Assembly: GCF_014648875.1 (NCBI RefSeq)
Contig: NZ_BMRY01000006.1
Coordinates: 372,001 to 436,000 of the forward strand
Direction: 5' to 3'
DNA from: Streptomyces parvus
Lineage (GTDB): Bacteria > Actinomycetota > Actinomycetes > Streptomycetales > Streptomycetaceae
Length of the DNA: 64,000 bases
Shown here: piece by piece, positions 8,148 to 17,131 of the stretch
Position numbering within the stretch: position 1 is the first letter of the stretch
Layout: each line of letters opens with the position of its first letter
Program-made: the position numbers and the translations under genes
Notes under the pieces: generated by a model
Seen by the model: only the letters and a program-made list of their open reading frames with translations
Told to the model about the DNA's origin: nothing
Database searches by the model: none

Positions 8148-9035
8148 GTGCGCAATCGGGTGCTCGCGGCGGACGGGCGGCATCTGATGGTCGAGCGGAT
8201 GGGCGACCCGCGGGGGAGACCGGTCTTCCTCCTGCACGGCACCCCGGGCAGCAGACTCGGCCCCGCTCCCCGCGGCATGGTCCTCTATCAGCGCCATACG
8301 CAGCTCATCGCCTACGACCGCCCGGGCTACGGCGACAGCGACCGCCACGAGGGCCGGCGGATCAGCGACGTCGTCGGGGACGTCCGCGCCATCGCCGACG
8401 CGCTGGGGCTGGAGCGGTTCGCCGTGGTGGGCCGCTCCGGCGGGGCCCCGCACGCCCTGGCCTGCGCGGCGCTGATGCCGGAACGGGTCACCCGGACCGC
8501 GGCCCTGGTCAGTCTCGCACCCCGGGACGCGGCCGGTCTCGACTGGTTCGAAGGGATGTCCGCGTCCAACGTGCTGGCGTACTCCACGGCGGCCGACGAC
8601 CCGGAGTCCCTGGCGCGGTCCTTCATCGTCCGCTCGGCGCAGATCCGGCAGGACCCGGTGCGGCTGCTGGACGATCTGCGCCGGGAGCTGACCGACTCCG
8701 ACCGGCTGGTGGTCAACGACGCGGGCATCCGGTCCATGCTGCTGCGCAACTTCAGCGAGGGGCTGCGTCATTCGGCGTACGGCTGGATCGACGACGCCAT
8801 CGCGTTCTGCCGCCCCTGGGGGTTCGACCCGTCCCGGATCACCGGCGAGGTGCTGCTCTGGCACGGGGTGCAGGACGTCTTCTCCCCGGTCGGCCACTCC
8901 CGCTGGCTGGCCGGGCAGATCCCGGGCGCCACCACCGTACTGGAGCCGAGAGCGGCGCACTTCGACGCGTTCCCCATGCTCCCCCGCATCCTCGACTGGC
9001 TGCTGGAAGAGCCGGAGCACCGCGGCGGGAACTGA
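8148..9035 (+). CDS. Alpha/beta fold hydrolase
   Basis: 295 residues, no signal peptide, so cytoplasmic. Oxyanion motif FLLHGTPGS (28-35), nucleophile Ser97 in VVGRSGGAPHA, probable acid Asp in LLWHGVQDVFSP and His in RAAHFDAFP, the arrangement of proline iminopeptidase or haloperoxidase-like hydrolases. The substrate cannot be inferred. GTG start with GGGAGG six nt upstream. It converges on fxsT; a long hairpin separates them, so it is probably not part of the Fxs system. Confidence 0.88.
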   Translation: MRNRVLAADGRHLMVERMGDPRGRPVFLLHGTPGSRLGPAPRGMVLYQRHTQLIAYDRPGYGDSDRHEGRRISDVVGDVRAIADALGLERFAVVGRSGGAPHALACAALMPERVTRTAALVSLAPRDAAGLDWFEGMSASNVLAYSTAADDPESLARSFIVRSAQIRQDPVRLLDDLRRELTDSDRLVVNDAGIRSMLLRNFSEGLRHSAYGWIDDAIAFCRPWGFDPSRITGEVLLWHGVQDVFSPVGHSRWLAGQIPGATTVLEPRAAHFDAFPMLPRILDWLLEEPEHRGGN

Positions 9036-9046
9036 CCCGGCCGCCT

Positions 9047-9111
9047 CGCGCCGGGAGGACAAGGGGGGTGTCCGGCCCTGATCCGCAGGGCACCCCGAGC
9101 CTCCCGGCGCG
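9047..9111. terminator. Long bidirectional hairpin between hydrolase gene and fxsT
   Basis: CGCGCCGGGAGG (9047-9058) pairs with CCTCCCGGCGCG (9100-9111), and inside it GGGGTG (9065-9070) pairs with CACCCC (9091-9096). It fills the gap between two convergent stops. Confidence 0.82.
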
Positions 9112-9116
9112 GCGCG

Positions 9117-12100
9117 TCACACCATCATCGGCTCCAGCTCCCGCCGGAACCGTTGCTCGGTGCGGGCGATCCGTACCAGCGGATGGTCGTCGCCGAGCTG
9201 GCGGGCCAGCTCCACGACGAGCTCCGACCGCAACTGCGCCGCCTCGTCCTCCCGGCCCATCGTGTCGAGCGTGACCGCCATGTTCGAGGTCATCGCCAGG
9301 GTCTCCGGATGGTGCGTCCCGAGTGCTTCGCGGAACTGCCCCGACAGCCTCTGCTCGGTCTCCAGCGCGATGTCCAGATCGCCCCGGTCGGCCGTCGCGC
9401 TGGCCAGGTTCATCACACAGAACAGGGTGTTGGGGTGCTCCCGGCCGAACGCCTCCCGCATGGCGGCGACGACCTGTGTCAGCACCCGCTCCGCCGCCTC
9501 CGGCTCCCCGGCGCCCGTCAGATAGACGCCGAGGTTGTTCTGTGCCGCCAGGGTGTACGGGTGCTTCTCCCCCGGCACCTTCATGTACTGGTCGACGACC
9601 TCCTGCGCGGTCTCCAGCGCCTCGGCGCTCTCGCCCGCCGCGAACAGGTCCGCCGCGAGGTTGAGGTCACAGGCCAGCGACTCGGGGTTGGCGATGGTGT
9701 ACTTCGCCCGGTAGCGGGCGCGGGTCGCCACCGTGAGCCGGCGGGCGTCCTCCAGCCGGCCCGCCCTGCGCAGCGACACCGCGAGGCTCTTCGCGGCACT
9801 GAGCGTGGTGGGGAAGGTACGGCCCATCGTCTCCTTGAGGCTGTTGTACGTCGTGCTGAGCAGCCCCACCGAGTCCTCGTACCGGCCGACCTCCCGCAGG
9901 TCGCGCGCCAGGTTCATGGCGGAGGACAGGCTGTAGGGGTGGTCCGGTCCGAGCACCTGGGTGCGCAGGTCGTAGACGTCCTGGTCGATCTCCCGGGCCC
10001 GGGCGTACTGGCCGACGCTGCGCAGGTTCAGGGCCAGGTTGTTGGCGGCGGCCAGGGTCCGGGGGTGGGAGTCGTGGAAGATCTGCCCGAACCCCTCGTG
10101 GGCCTCGGTCGCCATCTCGATCGCCCGCGCGTAGTCGCCGAGCAGCCCGAGGTCGATGGCCAGGCTGCTGGTGGTCATGTACGTGTGCGGGTGCTCGGGT
10201 CCCAGCACCTCCCGCTGCCGCTCCAGGGTGACCTCGTCCAGCTCCTTCGCCTCCACGTAACGGCCGCGCGTGCGGAGGATGTTGGAGAGGTGGAAGCGGA
10301 GGTACAGGTACTGGAGGTCGCGCTCGCCCAGCTTGTCGCGCCAGAGCTCGCGCAGGTCCTCGCCCAGCGCCCAGGCGGTCCTGATGTCGCCGCGCTTCCA
10401 CAGGTAGCGGACGCGGTCGATCAGCAGCCTGCGGGTCTCCGGCTCCTTGCAGTTGCGGGCGTCGGACGGGCCGAGGTGCGGCCAGATCGTGGCGAAGCGC
10501 GGCCAGGTCTCCGGGTTGTCTATCGGCTCGTCGTCGTCGGGGCGGGCCCCGGCGAGGATGCGGTGGACGACGTGCCGGGCCTCACGCTGCTCCTCCTCGC
10601 TGAGCTGTGCCTTGATCACGGCCTGGACGAGGCGGTGCACCTGGATGGAGTTGGATACCTGGTCGACCTTGGCCAGGGCGAAGCGGCCGATCTCCCGGAT
10701 GACGCGGCCCAGCACCAGCTTCTCCTGGAGCGAGGAGTCGTACGGCTTCAGCGCGTCGATCATCTCCTTGCTGTAGAGGAGGTTCGCAGAGATCGGTTCG
10801 GGCGCGAAGAAGGCGCAGAGCTGGAGCAGCCGTACGGCGGCGGGCGAGCGCTCCTGGAGCCGGGCGATGGAGATGTTCCAGGTCGCGGCGACCGGTTCCG
10901 GGTAGCCGGCCGGCTGGTTGAGCGCGAGGACCTGGGGCGCCTGCTGGGCGAGCTGTTCGAGATAGGTGCCGATGGGGGTGGCGGTCTCCGCGATCCAGGC
11001 GGCCGCCTGCTCCACGGCGAGCGGCAGGTCGCCGACCGCGGTCGCCACCTGTGCGGCGTCCTCGTCGCTGAGCCCGGGGGCCCGGCGCTGGAGGTGCTCG
11101 ATGGACTCCTCGCGCAGGAAGACGTCCACGGGCAGCGCGTCCCCGTGCTGGGACCAGCTCTGGTTGCGGGAGGTCACCAGGATGTGGCCGGAACCGCCCT
11201 GCGGGAAGTAGCGGCGCAGCTGCTCGGGGTCGTCCGCGTTGTCGAAGACCAGCAGCCAGCGGTCGGAGGGCACCCCGCGCCGCAGCAGGTCGACGGCCTC
11301 CTGGGAGGCGGCCGCGATGTCGTCGCCGCCCTGGGCGCCGAGCCGGGCGGCGAGTTCGGCGAGCGAGGCGACGACGTCGTCGGGCTGCTCGGACGATATC
11401 CACCACACCAGGTCGTAGTCGGCCATGAAGCGGTGCACGTACTCCAGGGCCACCTGGGTCTTGCCGACGCCGCCGAGTCCGTACAGGGTCTGCGGCTGCG
11501 GCAGGACGACGGCCAGGCCGCCGCCGAGCTGGTCGCGCATCCGCTCCAGGACGAGCGAGCGGCCGGTGAAGCCGGGGTTGCGGGGCGGCGCGTTCCAGAT
11601 CCTCGGTACGGTGCCGGGGAAGCGGGGCCCGGGCGAGACCCCGTCGGTGACCTGGACCGGGCGGTCCAGGGCCCGCATCACGGCGGTGGTGGCGTGCACC
11701 TCGTCCAGCCGGAAGAGGTCGACCGGGTTGCGGTCGATGTACGGGGAGGTGAGGCGTACGTCCCCGATGCGCAGCGGGACCAGTCGGCGGCGGCCGCTGC
11801 CGACGGCCTCGGCGGCGGTCCGTTCCCACAGCTCGACCGCGCGCTGGGACTTCAGATACGCGCTGGAGAGCAGGACCACGGTGCGGGCGGCGTTCTCGGC
11901 GGTGGTGTCGGCGGGCTCCTCGGGCGGGCGTTCGGCGGAGACGTCGCGCGGCACGACCCGGAAACCGGCCCGGGTGAGAATCGATTCGAGCCAGTCGGCC
12001 CACATCCGGTTCTCCGCCACATAGCTGAGGTGGAGATCGGCGGGCAGGGCGGGCCTTCGCCGGGTGAAGGCGTCGCGGATCCGCAGCCGGACCTCTTCGC

Positions 12101-13052
12101 CGACCGGGGGCATCGAGGTGATCTCCCGGTCGGTGATGACCGCGGTGAGGCGTTCGAAGGCGGAGAGCAGCGAGTTGGTGAGCCCGGCCTCGTCGCCGAA
12201 GGTGGAGAGCGTCTCCTCGTAGGCGTAGTAGGGCCGGTACGGGATCTCCACCGCCCCCCAGTAGGCGGTGAGTTCGTCGCCGGACAGATCGCGCGGCAGC
12301 CGGTCGAACTTGAGCCGGGCCAGCGCCCGTCCGGCGTCCGCCTTCTCCTTCTCGCCCTCGTCGATGCGCATCGGTACGGGGTAGAGGGCGATGGGGCGGC
12401 CGGTGTTGCGCTCGGCGATCTGGCGGGCGACGGAGGCCGCGCCGTCGATGGACTGGTCGCTGAGGGTGAAGCAGTCGACGAGCACGTCGGGGAGGTGGAC
12501 GGTGCAGATGTCGGCGATGTCGCTGAGGCCGGTCCGGCTGTCGATGAGGACGTAGTCGTAGTTGGCCTTCATGTCGTCGCGCAGGGCGTCGAAGAAGTGG
12601 CCGCCGCCGAACCGGTCGTAGAAGTTGTCCCAGTCGAAGGTGGAGACGGTGGCGCTGTACTCGCGGTTCTGCCGTCCGGCGGAGACGAAGTCGAGCGTCC
12701 CGCCCTGCGGGAACTCCCAGCCGAGCGACTCCGGGGTCAGCGACACGGCGTGCGGCTGGATGCGGGCGTAGTCGCGGTGCCAGTCCTCGGCGCGCTGGGC
12801 GGGGCTGGTCGCGGCCCAGGCGTACTCGGTGATCAGGTCGATCACCCCGGTGGTGGCCCCGAGGGTGGCCGGGTCGAGGAAGGGGTGGAAGAACCGGTGG
12901 AGTCCGGGGGCCTCCAGGTCCCAGTCGACGGCCAGGACCCGCTTGCCGTTGGCCGCGAGGATCCAGGCGACGTTGGCGAGCGCCATGGTGCGCCCGGTGC
13001 CGCCCTTGTACGAGTAGAAGGTGACGATGCGCCCGTCACGACCGGCACTCAT
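9117..13052 (-). CDS. fxsT: FxsT: multidomain ATPase-TIR-like-NB-ARC-TPR protein of the FxSxx-COOH system
   Basis: 1311 residues. In order: a MinD/ParA-like ATPase (1-310) with a KGGTGRT P-loop (16-22, the variant with Arg where Lys is usual) and VLIDSRTG at 168-175; a TIR-like segment (about 338-465, DLHLSYVAENRMWADWLESIL... VVLLSSAYLKS); an NB-ARC NTPase (about 490-850, canonical YGLGGVGKT at 524-532, LLVFDNADDPEQL as Walker B); and about ten C-terminal TPR units (about 860-1300) with recurring LGxxHPxT motifs. This architecture is known as the tetratricopeptide protein of FxsA peptide clusters. ATG at 13050-13052 overlaps the fxsC stop by 4 nt; upstream in-frame codons overlap fxsC and are not conserved-looking. 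Role inferred as NTP-driven signalling with fxsC; not proven. Confidence 0.9.
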   Translation of the reverse strand: MSAGRDGRIVTFYSYKGGTGRTMALANVAWILAANGKRVLAVDWDLEAPGLHRFFHPFLDPATLGATTGVIDLITEYAWAATSPAQRAEDWHRDYARIQPHAVSLTPESLGWEFPQGGTLDFVSAGRQNREYSATVSTFDWDNFYDRFGGGHFFDALRDDMKANYDYVLIDSRTGLSDIADICTVHLPDVLVDCFTLSDQSIDGAASVARQIAERNTGRPIALYPVPMRIDEGEKEKADAGRALARLKFDRLPRDLSGDELTAYWGAVEIPYRPYYAYEETLSTFGDEAGLTNSLLSAFERLTAVITDREITSMPPVGEEVRLRIRDAFTRRRPALPADLHLSYVAENRMWADWLESILTRAGFRVVPRDVSAERPPEEPADTTAENAARTVVLLSSAYLKSQRAVELWERTAAEAVGSGRRRLVPLRIGDVRLTSPYIDRNPVDLFRLDEVHATTAVMRALDRPVQVTDGVSPGPRFPGTVPRIWNAPPRNPGFTGRSLVLERMRDQLGGGLAVVLPQPQTLYGLGGVGKTQVALEYVHRFMADYDLVWWISSEQPDDVVASLAELAARLGAQGGDDIAAASQEAVDLLRRGVPSDRWLLVFDNADDPEQLRRYFPQGGSGHILVTSRNQSWSQHGDALPVDVFLREESIEHLQRRAPGLSDEDAAQVATAVGDLPLAVEQAAAWIAETATPIGTYLEQLAQQAPQVLALNQPAGYPEPVAATWNISIARLQERSPAAVRLLQLCAFFAPEPISANLLYSKEMIDALKPYDSSLQEKLVLGRVIREIGRFALAKVDQVSNSIQVHRLVQAVIKAQLSEEEQREARHVVHRILAGARPDDDEPIDNPETWPRFATIWPHLGPSDARNCKEPETRRLLIDRVRYLWKRGDIRTAWALGEDLRELWRDKLGERDLQYLYLRFHLSNILRTRGRYVEAKELDEVTLERQREVLGPEHPHTYMTTSSLAIDLGLLGDYARAIEMATEAHEGFGQIFHDSHPRTLAAANNLALNLRSVGQYARAREIDQDVYDLRTQVLGPDHPYSLSSAMNLARDLREVGRYEDSVGLLSTTYNSLKETMGRTFPTTLSAAKSLAVSLRRAGRLEDARRLTVATRARYRAKYTIANPESLACDLNLAADLFAAGESAEALETAQEVVDQYMKVPGEKHPYTLAAQNNLGVYLTGAGEPEAAERVLTQVVAAMREAFGREHPNTLFCVMNLASATADRGDLDIALETEQRLSGQFREALGTHHPETLAMTSNMAVTLDTMGREDEAAQLRSELVVELARQLGDDHPLVRIARTEQRFRRELEPMMV

Positions 13053-14359
13053 AGGTCCTCCGCTTCCGTCGCAGGGTCGTGCGGGTCGGGTATGTAGCTC
13101 GTGTTGCCCATGGGTCCGGTGAGCCGGGTCCGCTCGCCGGATCCGCCGCCGGATCCGGGCGGGTAGGCCTTGGCGTGCTTCAGATACTGCTGGGCGGCCA
13201 CCTCGACCACCTGGGGCAGGAGTTGGCCGAAGGCCTCCATGGTGGGCACTCCTTTCGCGGCGGCCCGGCAGAGGGCCCGGCCCTGGCCCATCTTCACCGG
13301 CATGACCGCTTCGAGTTTCTCGGTGAGCTCGGTCTCCGCGGCCCGGCTCTGGTGGTCGTCGCGGCTCCACGGGACGACCATGGTCACCCAGGGCCGGTTC
13401 TCCGCGTCGAAGGCGGCGAGCCGGCGGCAGTGGTCCTCGTCCCGCAGGGCCCAGCGGTCGACGAGCAGGATCTCCGGGGTGCTGGGCGGGGCCTTGCCGT
13501 CGTGCCGGTCCTCGTCGAACGAGGTGATGACGGCCTGGTAGTTGAGCGAGCGGACCAGTTCCTCGGCCACATAGGCCAACGGCCGGGCGGAGGTGGGGTA
13601 GTACGGGTTCCAGTCCTGGGGGTGGTCGCCGTAGTGGTCGCTGTTGCGTCCCTCGGGCAGATCATGGCGGGTGGGCGCCGCGATGGTGATCTGCATCGGC
13701 CGGGGTGCGCCGACTCCGCTGCTGGGGGAACCGAAGGCGCTGGGGGCGAGGCGGTAGTCGACGGGCCGGCCGGTGTCGATGCGGACCGAGTCGGCGACGC
13801 TGACGATGCGTTTGGCCAGTTCGTAGACGGCCCGTTCGTACTCCTCGGCGAAGAGTCTGAGTTTGATCAGACCGTAGAGGCCGTCGCTGACGTACCGTTC
13901 GCCGAAGTCGCGGTGGTTGAACTGCAACCGCTCGGCGGAACCGGGCAGTTGGCTCGGGGGCACCGGCACCCAGAGTGCGGGGACGATGGCCTCGGCCGGC
14001 TGGTTGGAGCGGGCCCGGTGGTGGATGGCCCGCTGTTCGAAGGCGTACCACTCCTTGCCGCACATCTCGCTGGCGAAGTAGCGCGGCGAGAACAGCGGAA
14101 CGAAGACCCGGCAGGTGGCGAGGACGTCGCCGAGCCGTTCCGACCAGCCCTCCCCGGAGCGTATCTCCCGGTCCATGAATCCCGCGGGTGCGCCGGCGGG
14201 TAAGTCGGTCATGGCCATCACATGGCCGCAGAGATCCTGGAAAAGCCGTTCGACCCACATATCGGGGTCCGTGCCGGCGCCGTACCCGGGCGTGTGGGCG
14301 TAACTCAGAAAGAAATACGGCCGATGGCCCACCGCTCGCTGTTGCGTCGATGCGTGCAC
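13049..14359 (-). CDS. fxsC: FxsC: TIR-like protein of the FxSxx-COOH system
   Basis: 436 residues from the GTG at 14357-14359 (GGACGGGGG lies upstream); in-frame ATGs at 14389 and 14413 are alternatives with poorer ribosome sites. The N-terminal 150 residues form a TIR-like domain: RPYFFLSYAHTPG, DMWVERLFQDL, FMDREIRSGEGWSERLGDVLATCRVFVPLFSPRYFASEMCGKEW. A second segment (about 220-400) is FxsC-specific and contains an acidic-basic stretch ending KAYPPGSGGGSGE. Whether it has NADase activity is open. Its stop overlaps fxsT (ATGA), so the two are co-translated. About 100 nt separate it from fxsB. Confidence 0.9.
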   Translation of the reverse strand: MHASTQQRAVGHRPYFFLSYAHTPGYGAGTDPDMWVERLFQDLCGHVMAMTDLPAGAPAGFMDREIRSGEGWSERLGDVLATCRVFVPLFSPRYFASEMCGKEWYAFEQRAIHHRARSNQPAEAIVPALWVPVPPSQLPGSAERLQFNHRDFGERYVSDGLYGLIKLRLFAEEYERAVYELAKRIVSVADSVRIDTGRPVDYRLAPSAFGSPSSGVGAPRPMQITIAAPTRHDLPEGRNSDHYGDHPQDWNPYYPTSARPLAYVAEELVRSLNYQAVITSFDEDRHDGKAPPSTPEILLVDRWALRDEDHCRRLAAFDAENRPWVTMVVPWSRDDHQSRAAETELTEKLEAVMPVKMGQGRALCRAAAKGVPTMEAFGQLLPQVVEVAAQQYLKHAKAYPPGSGGGSGERTRLTGPMGNTSYIPDPHDPATEAEDL

Positions 14360-14462
14360 ACGACCCCCGTCCTGTATGAGCACTCGCATCCCGGAAGGAG
14401 GAAGGGAGTGCAAGCGAACTCATCATTCCGGAGCGGGCCGCGTTCCAGCCCCTCCCGTTCGG

Positions 14463-16796
14463 TCATTCGAACGTCACTTTCCGGTCAGACACCAGGACGA
14501 TCGCTCCATCACCGGACGGCGAGAGGCTCCTGCCGCGATTCCTACCGGCCGCACTCCGCGTTCCGCTGATCTCCTTGCGGACAGCGGCGATCAGCTGTTT
14601 TCCGTCGACCGTCACCTCCGCCGCGTTTTCGATCATGTCGAGTGCTTCCGGAACACCCGTGAGGAAGCGCGGATCGTAAAGTCCGAGCCCCGCCCGTTCG
14701 TATGTCTCGGCCAGCAGTCGGGAGAACGTCACGTGTTCGTTCCCCCAGGGCGTTCGATGTTCCCAGGTACCGTCCAGGGCGTAAAGATCCGTCACTTCAC
14801 CGAGCGCCCGCAGTTTCGCCCGGCGGAATCCGCTGAGCAGACCGAGTGCCGGCTCCATCGCGCCGGTCACCGGCCCGGAGCCGAGCGCTCCGGGTCCGTG
14901 GCGGCCCGGCGCGGCCGCCCCGGTGGAGAGCGGGGTCAGCGTGGTGAGCGTACGGGCGGCCTCGGCGGCCTGGTCCGGTACGGCGTCGGCCAGCAGCGCC
15001 CAGGCCCCCGCGATCCGGTGCGCCCAGGCCTCGGCGTCCTCGGCTGCGAGGCGGTCGACCGCGGGGGCGTCGAAGCAGTCGCGGAGGGGGTCGAGGTCGT
15101 CCAGCAGGAGGGCGGGGGCCGGTGCCTGCCGCAGGACGCGGACCGGCAGCCAGTGCGGCCCTTCGGGCTCGTCGGGGGCGATGCGCCGTCCGGTGCCGGG
15201 CGCGGCTTCCGTCTCCCGGACGAGGAATCCGCCGTCCGCAGGGTGCACCACCGCCGCTCCCCGCTCCCCCGGCCCGCCGAGGACCACGGTGCCGAGGGTG
15301 GGCAGGTGCAGGCCTCCGTCGCGGTACGCCACGGGGACGGGCAGGTCGAGCCGGGCGCGGACGGCTGCGGCGGCCACGGTGGCGGCGAGCCGTTCGGCGG
15401 CGGGTTCCGCGAGTCCCCGGCCGGCGTCGAGGTCCGTGAGGGCGTCGACCAGCCAGGTGCGGGTGTAGGGGTGCGCGAGGACCGCGTCGAGCGCGTCGGC
15501 GCCGGCGGTGTCCGCCTCGACCGCCGCCGCGAGCCGCCAGGCGTCGTCCCAGAGCGCTCCGCCCCGCCCGCCGAGGGTGTCGTGAACCACGGCGAGCAGG
15601 GTCCGGGTCAGGTCCTGGTGGGCGGCGAGCAGGGCGGCGGGCGAGCGGACGGCGGGTGATTCGGTGGCGGCGACGGTCCGTTCCTCGATGCCCCGGATCA
15701 GGGCGGCCAGGTCGGCGCAGTACACGGAGGGGTTGTCGAAGCCGCCGCCGGAGGCGCCGTCGGAGCGGTAGCGGTGGGTGTAGAGCCCGCCGCCGCACGA
15801 GCGTACGACCGGGCAGCGGCGGCAGGTCTCGCTGACGCCGGCCAGACCGAGCTGCCGGGCCCGGACGCCGGGGTGGGCGGCGACCTCGTCGAAGGTGTTG
15901 CTGAAGACGTCGAACCCGGTGGCGGCAGCGCCTTCGTAGGCGCTCTTGAGCGAGTCGACCTGTTCCAGCGTCCCGTCGGTCTCGATGACGACGAGGTCGG
16001 TGGGGGCGAGGCCCAGGGACTCGGTGAGACTGGGGCCGCCGCTCAGGCTGGAGAGCACTGATGAGAACATCCGGACGGGCATGGGGCGGCCCCGTTCCGT
16101 CCAGCGGTCGAAGACGGTCAGGAGCCATGCGGCGTACGCGGTGGGCGATCCGTCCGGGCGCGGCGGCGGCTCGTCCCAGGTGGCGTGCGGCAGCAGGAAG
16201 TCGACGAGCGGGGGTTCGAGTTCGGCGAGGGCGTCGTGCACGGCCACCGGGTCGTTGTGGATGTCGACCGTGCAGAGCAGGCCGAGGTCCAGGTGGCGGT
16301 AGCGCTCCTCGCGGAGCAGTTCGACCGCTCGCAGCACCATCGGGTGGCTGCTGCGTCCGTCGGCGAACCGGCGGTGGCGGTCGTTGGCGGCGCGGTCGCC
16401 GTCGAGGGAGATCCCGACCCGGACGTGGAACTCGTCGAAGAGGTCGAGGTAACGGGGGCTGAGCTGGACGCCGTTGGTGTGGATCCTGAGGTCCAGCTCA
16501 GCGATGCCGTTCAGGGCCGAGCCGAGCTCCTCGCAGACCCGGCGCAGTCGCGCGGGCCCTGCCAGGAGCGGTTCCCCGCCGTGCAGGATCACTGTGACGG
16601 AGGGAAGCGCATGAGTGGTCGCATGCTCGGCCAGACGCCGGGCTGTCCAGGAAATTGCCTCGTCGGAGATGACTTTCGGTCGAGTCAGCCAGCTCTGATC
16701 TGCATGTTCGTAGACGTAGCAGTGGTCGCAGGCAAGATCGCACCTGCTGTGCACTTTGAGAACGAATTCGCGGAAGGGGACCAGGGGTCCTGTCAT
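14463..16796 (-). CDS. fxsB: FxsB: radical SAM/SPASM peptide maturase
   Basis: 777 residues. The N-terminal radical SAM domain has CDLACDHC (Cys19, 23, 26 bind the 4Fe-4S cluster) and VILHGGEPLL. A SPASM region (about 330-375) holds TCRRCPVVRSCGGG and a later VYCADL for auxiliary clusters. FxsB enzymes form a three-residue cyclophane in the C-terminal F-x-S of FxsA. The C-terminal 350 residues match the module that normally carries HEXXH followed by KLxALxDLxDLY. Here KLRALGEVTDLY is kept but the aligned motif reads SGFRR (655-659), so the metal-binding residues appear lost. The ATG at 16796 lies 30 nt after the fxsA stop. Confidence 0.93.
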   Translation of the reverse strand: MTGPLVPFREFVLKVHSRCDLACDHCYVYEHADQSWLTRPKVISDEAISWTARRLAEHATTHALPSVTVILHGGEPLLAGPARLRRVCEELGSALNGIAELDLRIHTNGVQLSPRYLDLFDEFHVRVGISLDGDRAANDRHRRFADGRSSHPMVLRAVELLREERYRHLDLGLLCTVDIHNDPVAVHDALAELEPPLVDFLLPHATWDEPPPRPDGSPTAYAAWLLTVFDRWTERGRPMPVRMFSSVLSSLSGGPSLTESLGLAPTDLVVIETDGTLEQVDSLKSAYEGAAATGFDVFSNTFDEVAAHPGVRARQLGLAGVSETCRRCPVVRSCGGGLYTHRYRSDGASGGGFDNPSVYCADLAALIRGIEERTVAATESPAVRSPAALLAAHQDLTRTLLAVVHDTLGGRGGALWDDAWRLAAAVEADTAGADALDAVLAHPYTRTWLVDALTDLDAGRGLAEPAAERLAATVAAAAVRARLDLPVPVAYRDGGLHLPTLGTVVLGGPGERGAAVVHPADGGFLVRETEAAPGTGRRIAPDEPEGPHWLPVRVLRQAPAPALLLDDLDPLRDCFDAPAVDRLAAEDAEAWAHRIAGAWALLADAVPDQAAEAARTLTTLTPLSTGAAAPGRHGPGALGSGPVTGAMEPALGLLSGFRRAKLRALGEVTDLYALDGTWEHRTPWGNEHVTFSRLLAETYERAGLGLYDPRFLTGVPEALDMIENAAEVTVDGKQLIAAVRKEISGTRSAAGRNRGRSLSPSGDGAIVLVSDRKVTFE

Positions 16797-16826
16797 TCCG
16801 CCATTCTAGCCAGTTCTGACGCCTGC

Positions 16827-16991
16827 TCAGAGAGCGGAATTGAACGTGGAGATCCGGGTGGACCGGGCCGTGGTGGCACCGCATACGCGGTTGATCTTCG
16901 TGACGGCGTCGGCGCTGCGGACGTCGGTCGCCGCGAGGGTTGCGCGGGTCTTCGCAGGGGCGAAGTCGGGGGTGGTTCCGTAGGTCTTCAC
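16827..16991 (-). CDS. fxsA: FxsA: short precursor peptide ending in FxSxx-COOH
   Basis: A 54-residue peptide beginning VKTYGTTPDF from the GTG at 16989-16991, which has AGGA five nt upstream; an in-frame ATG at 17033 gives 68 residues but lacks a good ribosome site. It ends STRISTFNSAL, so the last five residues FNSAL are exactly F-x-S-x-x-COOH, the signature of FxsA substrates. It lies 30 nt upstream of the maturase gene on the same strand. The single Cys is mid-peptide. The predicted product carries a Phe-to-Ser cyclophane in FNS. No export signal is visible. Whether the peptide is a toxin, signal or cofactor is unknown. Confidence 0.85.
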   Translation of the reverse strand: MKTYGTTPDFAPAKTRATLAATDVRSADAVTKINRVCGATTARSTRISTFNSAL

Positions 16992-17131
16992 GGCCGTCCT
17001 AGGGGGATCCTGAGGGGGTCTGTTTCCGGACATTGAAACGCTGCCGGATTCCGTGTCATCACACGGCCCGGCACGCGCACTTTACTACCGCGGAGGCCCC
17101 TCCACATGTCGGCGGAACAGCCTTCACTCCG

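Noticed and set aside
9153..13097. A 1314-residue open frame on the plus strand
   Set aside because: It is antisense to fxsT, lacks a ribosome site and is rich in Arg, Gly, Val and Asp as expected from GC-biased antisense frames.
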